From assembly GCA_035063885.1 (NCBI GenBank), contig JAPSFM010000076.1, positions 1 to 25,401 on the forward strand: 25,401 nt of DNA, read 5' to 3'. The number at the start of each line of letters is the position of its first letter. Position 1 is the first letter of the stretch. The translations under genes and the position numbers were made by a program. Below the pieces are notes generated by a model. That model was given only the letters and a program-made list of their open reading frames with translations. It was not told the DNA's origin and did not search any database. The stretch is from CAADGY01 sp900696665 (lineage in GTDB: Bacteria; Acidobacteriota; Terriglobia; Bryobacterales; Bryobacteraceae). Shown here piece after piece: positions 1-7,117 of this stretch.

Positions 1-321
1 TTACGGTCGAGCAACGCTGGCGCTGGCTCCTGCGGTTCATTTTTCGCGATTGGCTCAAAGCGCGCCCGCCAGATCCGCCGTTTCTGCCATTGACCGCCTT
101 GGCGAACTGCCGGATTTAGGAAGAAAACGCTGCTCGCAGCCTTTCAGTAGGCGCCTGTGCTCCGCAAAAACTCGGTCCCGAGTCTGGCCTCGCCCATAAC
201 GTCCTGTAACATGTAACATGCGATCCTGAGCGTTCGTGTCGGCCCCGCTGATCTTCCTCACGGCACTTCGATTGCGCCTCCTGACCGCCGGCATCGCCTT
301 CTTCGGCCTGGGCTGGCTGGT
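1..321. other. Left-edge stretch with no supportable gene
   Basis: I see no recognisable gene here. The open frames on the minus strand are short (under 80 codons), overlap each other, and carry no family motif I know. One minus-strand frame is open from about position 143 to the left edge but has no ATG start in the window. The one structured element is a 7-bp tandem repeat, TGTAACA twice, at 205-218. The SDR gene ends at 322, so this is the downstream flank of the minus-strand operon. I see no hairpin followed by a T-run. Confidence 0.5.
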
Positions 322-1047
322 TCAATCTTTCAGGTCGGACAGGTCCGGCAGGGCCGCATCGCGGCCTCCATCAACGATCAGGTAGGTGCCCGTAATCCAG
401 GCCGCGTCGTCGGACGCCAGGAATAGCGCCGCTTTGGCCACATCTGCCGGCTTTCCCAGCCGTCGCATAGGGTAGGTGGAGAGCACCCGCCGGCGCGTTT
501 CATCGGGATCGCGGAATGACTGAAAAAAAGGCTCGGTACGCACGGATTCGATCTGGCCCGGGATAACGGCGTTGACGCGGATGTTCGGCGCCCACTCGAC
601 CGCCAGGGTCCGGGTAAGCGCTAACAATCCGCCTTTAGCTACGGAATACGGGAACCCATTACGGCTGGCTTTGATGCCGTGCATCGACGCGATCGTAACC
701 ACGGCGCCCGCGTCCGACCGCGAGAGCAGCGGGTACGCCGCGCGCGCACAAAGCCAGACCGATTTCAGATTTGCAGCCAAACACGCTTCCCATTCGTCTT
801 CGCTCGCGCTGAGGCTCGTCAAATTGTAAGGACGGCCCGCGTTGCACACGAGGATGTCCAGCCGGCCGAAACGCTTCTGCACATCTTCGAACAGAGCAGC
901 CACGTCGCGCGGTTGGGTCACGTCTGTGCCGTCGTCGAGATCGGTGCCGATGACCCTGGCGCCTTCGGCCCCAAACAGGTCAGCGGTCGCCCAGCCGATG
1001 CCGCGGGCTGCGCCCGTGATGAGTACGATTTTGCCCTCAAGACGCAA
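322..1047 (-). CDS. SDR-family NAD(P)-dependent dehydrogenase
   Basis: A classical short-chain dehydrogenase/reductase of 241 aa, normal length for the family. The Rossmann nucleotide-binding motif TGAARGIG is at residues 11-18 and the structural NAG motif at 69-71. The full catalytic tetrad is visible: Asn93, Ser121, Tyr134 and Lys138 (YSVAK). Asp36 at the end of the second beta strand suggests NAD(H) rather than NADP(H). The C-terminal ITGTYLIVDGG motif is typical. The start is TTG: an in-frame TGA lies two codons upstream, no ATG is available, and a GGAGG Shine-Dalgarno lies 9 nt upstream. The gene overlaps the end of the MFS transporter gene by 11 nt, so the two are probably translationally coupled. 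It is the last gene of the minus-strand operon and probably oxidises a sugar or sugar acid imported by its neighbour. The substrate cannot be read from the sequence. Confidence 0.93.
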   Translation of the reverse strand: MRLEGKIVLITGAARGIGWATADLFGAEGARVIGTDLDDGTDVTQPRDVAALFEDVQKRFGRLDILVCNAGRPYNLTSLSASEDEWEACLAANLKSVWLCARAAYPLLSRSDAGAVVTIASMHGIKASRNGFPYSVAKGGLLALTRTLAVEWAPNIRVNAVIPGQIESVRTEPFFQSFRDPDETRRRVLSTYPMRRLGKPADVAKAALFLASDDAAWITGTYLIVDGGRDAALPDLSDLKD

Positions 1048-2251
1048 GTTTCACCGCCTCCACTTTTCCGAGTACGAACACGGTGCAAAGAAATGCGCCG
1101 AGCGCCGCCGTTCCAGCGATCCAAAAAGCCGGCGCGTAGCCATGTGCATGCACGATCCATCCGGTCGCATAGGTGAAGACGGCGCCTCCCAGGCTGGCCG
1201 CAGTTCCGGTGATGCCGATAGCCGTGCCCATGGCTCCGGCCGGGAAGATGTCGGCGTGCAGTGCCAGGATGTTGGCGCTCCATAAACCGACACCAAAGAT
1301 GGCCACCGAAACCCAGTAGATCGCCCCCGCGCTGGTTTCCGCACCAGCCACGCGCACGCCTCCGAGCATAGCCAGGGCACCAACCGCCATCACCGTCTTC
1401 CTTGCCCAGGTGACGCTGCATCCACGAGCGAGCAGCCAGTCGGAGGCACTGCCGCCCGCAATCTTGCCGATATCGACGGCCAGGAATGGTATCCACCCGA
1501 AAAGCGCGATTTCCTTCAAGGAAAAGCCCCGTTCCCCGCTGAGGTAGTCGGGCAACCAGAAGACGTAGAACCACCAGACCGGCGTGGCGAGCATTCGGGT
1601 AAGCATCAATCCCCAGAGTGCCCGCAGTCCGAGCAGGCCGCGCAGTCCGGACGGCAGGAACGGGCCGCCGCCTCCGGCGGGACCGGGCCGGTAGACCTTT
1701 AGCCAGAGCGAAACCCAGATCAACCCCAGGCCGCCGGTGGCGATAAAGGCTGCGCGCCACCCCCAAGCCAGCGCCAGGGAGGCCACCATCGGAGGAGCGA
1801 GTATGACGCCGATCGCTGACCCGCCGTCGAACACCCCCATCGCCAGGGCCCGCCGCTCCTTGGGGAACCACTCCGCAACGGCCTTCGTTCCAGCCGGCCA
1901 GGTGCCGGCCTGAGTGAGGCCGAGCACGAGCCGCAGGACGAAAAGACTCGCGGGTCCGCGGGCGAGCGCGTGCAGGGCGGCGGCCACGGACCACGCCGCC
2001 ACGCACCAAGCGAAGCCCCGGCGCGTCCCGAAATGGTCGATGAAGATACCGCTGCTGAACTGACCGACGGTGTACGCCACCAGAAACAACGTAGTGGCGG
2101 TCCCGTAATCGATGCTGGTCAACCCGAGGTTCTGACGTAGAACCGGCAGCAATACGGCCAAGGCCTGCCGATCGATGTAGTTGATAACTGTCGAGACCCC
2201 GGCCAGCCCCAGGACGACCCACCGCATGGGAATCGCGACCATCGGCCTCAT
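1037..2251 (-). CDS. MFS transporter, ACS/hexuronate (ExuT-like) group
   Basis: A 404-aa inner-membrane protein with about a dozen hydrophobic segments, the usual length for the major facilitator superfamily. Features typical of the anion:cation symporter family (hexuronate ExuT, glucarate, galactonate carriers) are clear: INYIDRQAL in the first membrane segment, the motif-A-like loop DHFGTRRGF, the stretch GTWPAGTKAVAEWFPKERRA, and DGGSAIGVILAPP. These carriers import hexuronates or aldonates with a cation. The start codon overlaps the stop of the enolase-superfamily gene in an ATGA arrangement, and its 3' end overlaps the SDR gene by 11 nt, so the three are one translational unit. It is likely the cytoplasmic entry route for a uronate-type product released by the secreted enzymes of this locus. 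The family call is firm; the exact substrate is inferred. Confidence 0.92.
   Translation of the reverse strand: MRPMVAIPMRWVVLGLAGVSTVINYIDRQALAVLLPVLRQNLGLTSIDYGTATTLFLVAYTVGQFSSGIFIDHFGTRRGFAWCVAAWSVAAALHALARGPASLFVLRLVLGLTQAGTWPAGTKAVAEWFPKERRALAMGVFDGGSAIGVILAPPMVASLALAWGWRAAFIATGGLGLIWVSLWLKVYRPGPAGGGGPFLPSGLRGLLGLRALWGLMLTRMLATPVWWFYVFWLPDYLSGERGFSLKEIALFGWIPFLAVDIGKIAGGSASDWLLARGCSVTWARKTVMAVGALAMLGGVRVAGAETSAGAIYWVSVAIFGVGLWSANILALHADIFPAGAMGTAIGITGTAASLGGAVFTYATGWIVHAHGYAPAFWIAGTAALGAFLCTVFVLGKVEAVKLAS
1057..1061 (-). promoter_or_regulatory. Shine-Dalgarno GGAGG that fixes the TTG start of the SDR gene
   Basis: GGAGG on the minus strand lies 9 nt before the TTG at 1047, inside the 3' end of the MFS gene. 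Together with an in-frame stop two codons upstream, it leaves TTG as the only sensible start that keeps the whole Rossmann N-terminus. Confidence 0.7.
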
Positions 2252-3390
2252 CCGCGGCTGAGGGAGGTAATGGCGTCATCTGCGGCGCTGAGCGGTGCGG
2301 CCATCGCCTGCACCCTATCGAAATCCACTTCCACGCCCAACCCCAGACCTGTCGGCACGAGCAGGTCGCCCGCTTCATACCGGACCGGTTCGCGTACGAC
2401 GTCGGCGCAGTAGAGCGCCGGCCCGACCGGGTCCGAGGCGTAGTCCAGTTTCGGCGTGACTGCCCCTACGTGCGCCTGTGCCGCCGTAGCCAAGCTGAGT
2501 TCCTGGGTGGTGCCGACGACGCATTCGCGGTTCGCGGAATGCGCCAGGGCGAAGAGTCGCAGCATGCCCTCGATGCCGCCGGCAACCGTCACGGAGATAT
2601 TGAAGATGTCCACCGCGTGGGCGCGGATGAGGCGAACGCCGTACTCGGGACTTTCCACGTGCTCGCTGATAGGGTGGTCGATCGCCCGCCGCGCCTCTGC
2701 GATGGAGTCCACATCGTCCCTGTGCACGGGACTTTCGATCATCTGAAAGGGGAAGCGGCACAGCCGACGGTATGCGCGCAGAAATCCGGGTACGGTAAAC
2801 ATGCCGCTGCCGTCGAGAGCGACCAGTTCGATCAGCCCGCCATAGCTTGCGAAAACGGATTCGAGGAATGCCTCATCGGCATCGGAATCGAGGCCGAAGT
2901 AGAAGCGGAAGCGGGTGAAGCCCCGATCCAGTTGCTGCTTCACGAGTTCGCAGCGACCGGGCACATCGGCGCGGTCTTTCAGCCGGAAGATCGGATAGCA
3001 CACCGGGATTCGAGTCCGCCGTGCACCCCCGAGGAGGTCGCTGAGCGGAATGCCCAGGATGCGCGCCTTAAGGTCGTGGGCGGCGATACTGATCCCGGCC
3101 CGCACCAGGCACGCTTTGCCGTAGAACCGGCTTCCCGGGAAATTGAGCAGCATGAGATCTTCGATGCCGTTCGTGTCGATCGGGTCCCGACCGATCAGCA
3201 GAACTCTGAGACAGCACTCGAGGTCGCGCAGGTCCGGCATCATAGCCGGCAAGTGCGAGAGGTCGGACATCTCTCCCCAGCCGCTGAGCCCGGCGCCGTC
3301 CAGACGGACGACAATGTGTTGGCTGGGGCGGCCGTACCGACGCTGCGTCGTCAGCGGGTAGAGCGTCACGTTCCGTATGGTCCGGTTCAT
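2248..3390 (-). CDS. Mandelate racemase/muconate lactonizing-like enolase-superfamily protein, catalytic bases not conserved
   Basis: 380 aa with the two-part enolase-superfamily layout: an N-terminal capping domain (about 1-125, with WGE at 38-40) and a C-terminal barrel. The metal ligands look present: Asp193 (VALDGSG), Glu219 (MIESPV) and Glu243 (or Glu246) in PISEHVESPE. The GGI motif at 271-273 is also typical. The usual acid/base residues are not where expected: the KxK motif at the end of the second barrel strand reads Arg160-Phe-Arg162, and the lysine before GGI is Ser266 (NISVTVAGGI). The start is ATG with GGAAGG 8 nt upstream. It lies 34 nt after the frame-corrected end of the esterase and overlaps the transporter gene by 4 nt. 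Family members dehydrate or epimerise sugar acids, which fits the uronate-like context, but the altered residues mean its reaction is unknown. Confidence 0.85.
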   Translation of the reverse strand: MNRTIRNVTLYPLTTQRRYGRPSQHIVVRLDGAGLSGWGEMSDLSHLPAMMPDLRDLECCLRVLLIGRDPIDTNGIEDLMLLNFPGSRFYGKACLVRAGISIAAHDLKARILGIPLSDLLGGARRTRIPVCYPIFRLKDRADVPGRCELVKQQLDRGFTRFRFYFGLDSDADEAFLESVFASYGGLIELVALDGSGMFTVPGFLRAYRRLCRFPFQMIESPVHRDDVDSIAEARRAIDHPISEHVESPEYGVRLIRAHAVDIFNISVTVAGGIEGMLRLFALAHSANRECVVGTTQELSLATAAQAHVGAVTPKLDYASDPVGPALYCADVVREPVRYEAGDLLVPTGLGLGVEVDFDRVQAMAAPLSAADDAITSLSRG

Positions 3391-3424
3391 GCGGCGAATC
3401 CTTCCCCGTCCAGCACTTGCCGGC

Positions 3425-4437
3425 TTACTGCCGGCTCGTCTCCGAGAGAGCTGTCGTTGCCAACCAGTTCATGCCGGCATGCACGTCGATAGCGTGACCC
3501 CCTTCGAAGATCGTGAGCCGCACCGGCCGGCAGTCCGGCGAAAGAGCACCCTGTGTTTCCGTTCCGGCTCGTCTTCGACCTCCATCTTGAGCTGTTGCGG
3601 AACACGGGCGTGCTTTGTGAATTCCTCGATCTCGGCGGGGGACAGCATGCGGGCTTCAGCGGCGTTCGCCTTCGCGAGAGCGTTGAAAGCCAGCAGCGAG
3701 TGGCTGATCGGAACCGAGCCTTCGTGTCCGTCGCGTATGCCGGCGTCGATGGCAATACGAAGCCCGCGAGCGCGGCCCAGCCGGGGGAGCGGGGAACGCG
3801 CGCGGTACTCGTGCGCCGCTGCCGGCTCGCTGGGCGGGCCGCCGCAGCACTTCTCCAGCATGGCATGGTAGCGGCTTCCGGCGCCCTTCGACAAAGCGTG
3901 CCACGCGGCCAGGTCGGAGATGGGCACCCAGGCGGAGACGGCGGCCCAGAGCCGCGGGGCGCGGGACGCCATCATGAGGGCCATGTGTCCTCCTCCCGAG
4001 CAGCCCAGGAGCCAGATGCGGTTCCGATCGATGCGGGCCTGCCCGAGGGCGAACGCCACGGCATCCAGGACGTCCTGGATGGCTAGTTCCGACCCGCACG
4101 CCTCAGGCCGGTTGTTGGGACCCCGGAAATCCGGGGAGAGAAACACCCATCCCCGCCGGTGGCACTCGGCCAGAGCGTCGTTCACCGATTCCGATTCGTT
4201 GTAGCGCGCCGACCAGCTATGCAGGAATACCAGCAGCGGCACGGGTGGCGCCTGGGAGGCCGCGCCGGCATGGGGCGGAACGTAGAGCAACGCCGGCTGC
4301 TTCTCGCCGTCCCTCGTGCTCGGGATGGCAACTTGGGCCGCGGCCGGCTCTGCCGCTTGCGGCCCCGCCGCCGGCAGGGCGCAAACAGACAGGCACAGCA
4401 GCGGCATCAACGGGGAGGTGCGGAGTGCTGGTCCCAT
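3425..4437 (-). CDS. Secreted alpha/beta-hydrolase (esterase/prolyl-oligopeptidase-like), frameshifted near the 3' end
   Basis: Residue numbers are from the chosen ATG at 4437. A signal peptide (hydrophobic stretch then LPAAGPQAA) is followed by an alpha/beta-hydrolase domain: strand LLVFLHSW, FLSPDFRGPN, nucleophile elbow GCSGGGH with Ser147, and the acid Asp236 in RDGHEG. The uninterrupted frame runs on to a stop at 3469, but its last 20 residues look wrong. In another frame the expected family ending appears, TIFEGGHAIDVHAGMNW, containing the catalytic His (GGH), and it ends at a stop at 3425-3427. One missing base at about 3526-3531 would restore a 337-aa enzyme. The frame is open from 4476, but that upstream part overlaps a likely promoter, so I prefer the start at 4437; ATG 4407 is another option. 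It is first in the minus-strand operon. Such enzymes often remove acyl groups from polysaccharides. Sequencing error and real inactivation cannot be told apart here. Confidence 0.8.
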
Positions 4438-4447
4438 CGGAAGGACG

Positions 4448-4476
4448 ATCATTTCACAGCAGCGCCGGTCTGTCAA
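4448..4476 (-). promoter_or_regulatory. Candidate sigma70 promoter for the minus-strand operon
   Basis: On the minus strand a perfect TTGACA (4476-4471) is followed after exactly 17 nt by AATGAT (4453-4448), four of six matches to TATAAT. The predicted transcript would begin near 4441, just upstream of the preferred esterase start at 4437, leaving almost no leader. The -10 element is weak, so confidence is moderate. Confidence 0.45.
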
Positions 4477-4503
4477 CCGGGGCTTGCTCGGGGTGCACTT
4501 TTA

Positions 4504-4517
4504 TGCAATCATTTACA
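4504..4517. promoter_or_regulatory. LacI-type operator 1 (divergent esterase/lacI region)
   Basis: TGCAATCATTTACA is a pseudo-palindrome with half-sites TGCAA and TTACA, matching the general LacI-family pattern TGnAA-N4-TTnCA. Read on the minus strand it is TGTAAATGATTGCA, which differs from the second site at 5596-5609 at only 2 of 14 positions. It ends 7 nt before the lacI start codon, so binding would block lacI expression (autoregulation). It lies 27 nt upstream of the -35 element of the esterase operon promoter. Confidence 0.6.
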
Positions 4518-4524
4518 TGGCGCG

Positions 4525-5568
4525 ATGGCTACGATCAAAGATGTCGCACGGAAGGCCGGGGTGAGCACGGCCACGGTGTCGCGAGTCCTGAACCGCCGTG
4601 GCTACTTCGACCGGGAAACCGCGGGACTGGTGCGCCGCGCCGCCACCGAACTGGGATATCGCCCCAACGTGAACTGGAAGCGGCTCTCCCGGCAGTCCTC
4701 CGAGACCGTCTGTTACCTGCTGGGCAACAGCGACACCATGAACTCCATGCACGTCAAGGTGCTGATGTCGGCCGAACAGGTGCTGCGCGAGGCCGGTTAC
4801 GACCTCGTCTTCGTACCCTTCTGCTACCGCGCCGGCGTCAGGGGCACGCAACTGGAGTTGCCTCGCCTGCTCCAGCAGCAGGGCACCGTGGATGGGGTCA
4901 TCCTGGCGGGCGTGCATTACACCAACCTGCTGGACGCCCTGAGCCGGCTGAACCTGCCTTACGTCCTGCTGGGCAACGCCTTCGCGGGTCCGAAGGAAAA
5001 GCTGAGGTGGGACGCAGTGGTATACGACGACATCGGCGGCTCCTACGAGGCGGTCAACTATCTGGTGCGGCTGGGCCACCGCCGCATCGCCTATGTCGGC
5101 AATATCGCGCTGCCGTGGTTCCGCCGCCGTTACGAAGGCTATGCGCGAGTGATGCGCGAGCGGGAGTTGCCGGAGATTCTGGTGGCCGAAGGCTGGGATG
5201 TGAGCAACATCGAGTACGGGCAGTTAGCCGTCCCCGCATTGCTGGGACATTCCGAGCCGGTGACCGCGGTATTCGCGGCCAACGATCCCATAGCCGCCGG
5301 AATCTGGCGAGAGCTGCTGAAGCGCGGCATCCTGGTGCCACGGGATATCAGCCTCTGCGGCTTTGGCGACCGCGAGGAGTTCTCTATCATTGAGCCGTCC
5401 CTGACCACGGTTTCGGTGTTCCAGGAGAAACTGGGCGCCGAAATAGCTTCCATGCTGCTGCGGCGCCTAGGCAAGCCGGGCGCCCATGTCTCCCCACAGA
5501 CCTTCCCCTGCAAGCTGCTTGAACGCGCGTCATGCGCGGCGCCGAGCGGCGCGCCCAGCCGGCCGTGA
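4525..5568 (+). CDS. LacI-family transcriptional regulator
   Basis: A 347-aa regulator of standard LacI length. Residues 1-25 form the helix-turn-helix with the family signature IKDVARKAGVSTATVSRVLN, followed by the LGYRPN segment and hinge region at about 45-60. The rest is a periplasmic-binding-protein-like ligand domain with VYDDIGG, LGHRRIAYVG and FAANDPIAAGIW motifs, expected to bind a sugar or sugar-acid inducer. The start is the ATG giving MATIKDVA, the normal family N-terminus; the frame is open further upstream but that part is antisense to the esterase gene. It is divergent from the esterase operon and followed by the 11-gene plus-strand operon. A matched operator lies on each side (4504-4517 and 5596-5609), so it probably controls both operons and itself. 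The inducer is unknown. Confidence 0.96.
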   Translation: MATIKDVARKAGVSTATVSRVLNRRGYFDRETAGLVRRAATELGYRPNVNWKRLSRQSSETVCYLLGNSDTMNSMHVKVLMSAEQVLREAGYDLVFVPFCYRAGVRGTQLELPRLLQQQGTVDGVILAGVHYTNLLDALSRLNLPYVLLGNAFAGPKEKLRWDAVVYDDIGGSYEAVNYLVRLGHRRIAYVGNIALPWFRRRYEGYARVMRERELPEILVAEGWDVSNIEYGQLAVPALLGHSEPVTAVFAANDPIAAGIWRELLKRGILVPRDISLCGFGDREEFSIIEPSLTTVSVFQEKLGAEIASMLLRRLGKPGAHVSPQTFPCKLLERASCAAPSGAPSRP

Positions 5569-5595
5569 GCGCGGCGTCTCTCCGGCCCGGCCTTC

Positions 5596-5609
5596 TGCAA
5601 ATGATTACA
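5596..5609. promoter_or_regulatory. LacI-type operator 2 (in front of the long plus-strand operon)
   Basis: TGCAAATGATTACA has half-sites TGCAA and TTACA around ATGA. It matches operator 1, read in the direction of its target operon (TGTAAATGATTGCA), at 12 of 14 positions including the whole centre AAATGATT. It lies 27 nt after the lacI stop and 8 nt before a strong -35 element. Confidence 0.62.
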
Positions 5610-5617
5610 GATTTTCA

Positions 5618-5646
5618 TTGACATTCTCCCGAATCGCGGGTATAAG
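5618..5646 (+). promoter_or_regulatory. Strong sigma70-type promoter of the 11-gene operon
   Basis: A perfect TTGACA at 5618-5623 is separated by exactly 17 nt from TATAAG at 5641-5646 (five of six matches). Transcription would start near 5653, giving a leader of about 80 nt before the first gene at 5732. Operator 2 sits just upstream of the -35. Confidence 0.68.
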
Positions 5647-5731
5647 TACTCTCAGGCGTTCAAGAGCACGGCGGTGATCAGTCGCCGCTTCATGGATTCG
5701 CGCTGCGGAACTTTAGGGAGTTTTACGGGCA

Positions 5732-7108
5732 ATGAGTGGTGGTGTGTCTATGCTCGGCCGGAGGAGCGGCCGTTGTCTGGCGCTGGCGGTGGCGGCCGTC
5801 GCGATGGCGCTCGGTCTCGTGCAGTGCGGGTCGCGCCAGACCGTTGCCGCCGGCCGCGAGGACGCACCGCGGAGCCTCAAGGCCCGCGCATTCCATTCCA
5901 ATTTCTCTCACGGACGCCAGACATTTAACGGGGTCTCTTGCGCGTCGGACGGCAATATCTACTACGTGATCGCCTCGGCGAAACTGCACGTGGGCGGGCA
6001 GGTGTACCGGTACTCGCCCGCCACCGACGAGGTCCGGCATCTCGCCGATCTCACCGCGGTCTGCGGGGAGAAGGATCTGCGCGCCATCCCGCAGGGCAAG
6101 AGCCACGTCAACTTCGTCGAAGCCAACGGGAAACTCTATTTTTCGACACACGTGGCTTACTACGACATCGAGGGCGCCAAGGAGATCAAGGCCGATCCGC
6201 CGCCGGGCTACCGACCCTACCCCGGCGGGCACTTCATGGCTTACGACCTGAAGTCCGGCAGCTTCGACGTTCTGGGCACTGCTCCCTTCGGGGAGGGGAT
6301 CATTACCATGGCCATGGACACGCGGCGGGAACGCCTTTACGGCCTGAGTTGGCCCACCGGCTACTTCGTGGCTCTGAACCTGAAGAGCCGCGAACTGCGC
6401 CACACCGGCCCGGTCGAAGAGCGCGGCGAGGCCGGCCAGGGGGCGCGGTACCGAACTGTGTGCCGCTCCATGATTGTCGACCCGCGCGACGGCGCCGCCT
6501 ACTTCACCACCTCCCGCGGCGACGTCATGCGCTATCGCTGGGACGGCAACACACTCGCGCCGGTCGCCGGCGTGGACCTGCGCAAGGACTACTTCGGCAA
6601 CTTCGACCCCGCCACCCCCGGACACATGGGCTACCACTGGCGCCAAACCGTCTGGTATGAGCCGCAGGGCGCCATCCTCGGCGTGCACGGCAACTCGGGC
6701 TACCTGTTCCGCTACCTGCCCGCGGAGAACCGCGTCGAGGTGATTGAGCGCCTCACCTCCGAGCCGTCCCGCCGCAGCGGCATGTTCGATATGTACTACT
6801 ACGGGTATCTGGGGCTGGCGTTCGGGAACGACGGCCGCACCCTGTACTATCTCACCGGCGGCCCCATCCCCGGCAGGAAGCGCGAACAGACCGGCGTGCT
6901 CGGGGTGCGCGGGGAAGAGAACCTGCACCTGGTGACCTACGACGTTCCGGCCGGCCGCTACACCGACCACGGTCCGGTTTTCATGGAAAATGGAGAGCGC
7001 CCGACGCACGTCAACTCGATCGCCATCGGGAAGGATGGTGCGGTATACACCCTGGCCAACATCTCCGCACGGACCGACCTGATCCGCATTCCGCCCGTGA
7101 CCAAGTGA
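5732..7108 (+). CDS. Secreted seven-bladed beta-propeller protein A, function unresolved (lyase-like fold possible)
   Basis: 458 aa with an N-terminal export signal (arginine-rich start, hydrophobic core 16-30). A Cys at 32 follows LVQ, which resembles a lipobox but with an unusual Gln at -1. The mature part carries about seven propeller-type repeats with the pattern 'DGxxY...xYxxxxxTxxxxxLG', for example at 72-107, 131-182, 199-226 and 252-278. His125 in GKSHVNF and His140 in YFSTH are notable; an equivalent K-x-H stands in propeller B and a lone His in propeller C. Seven-bladed propellers occur in polysaccharide-lyase families such as PL22, PL24 and PL25, so a lyase or glycan-binding role is possible, but I cannot assign it to one. 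The start is ATG 5732; ATG 5750 is an alternative. It is the first gene after the operon promoter, and its stop is 9 nt before GH28-like A. Confidence 0.85.
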   Translation: MSGGVSMLGRRSGRCLALAVAAVAMALGLVQCGSRQTVAAGREDAPRSLKARAFHSNFSHGRQTFNGVSCASDGNIYYVIASAKLHVGGQVYRYSPATDEVRHLADLTAVCGEKDLRAIPQGKSHVNFVEANGKLYFSTHVAYYDIEGAKEIKADPPPGYRPYPGGHFMAYDLKSGSFDVLGTAPFGEGIITMAMDTRRERLYGLSWPTGYFVALNLKSRELRHTGPVEERGEAGQGARYRTVCRSMIVDPRDGAAYFTTSRGDVMRYRWDGNTLAPVAGVDLRKDYFGNFDPATPGHMGYHWRQTVWYEPQGAILGVHGNSGYLFRYLPAENRVEVIERLTSEPSRRSGMFDMYYYGYLGLAFGNDGRTLYYLTGGPIPGRKREQTGVLGVRGEENLHLVTYDVPAGRYTDHGPVFMENGERPTHVNSIAIGKDGAVYTLANISARTDLIRIPPVTK

Positions 7109-7117
7109 GTGCCTGAT

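Noticed and set aside
1..143. Minus-strand open frame reaching the left edge
   Set aside because: It is short, has no ATG start in the window, and shows no recognisable motif.
205..218. Tandem TGTAACA repeat as a possible regulator site
   Set aside because: Only two 7-bp units, located downstream of the minus-strand operon and without a nearby promoter or gene start.
4444..4457. Third LacI operator overlapping the esterase -10 element
   Set aside because: It shares only the ATCATTT core; the half-sites do not match (8 of 14 positions).
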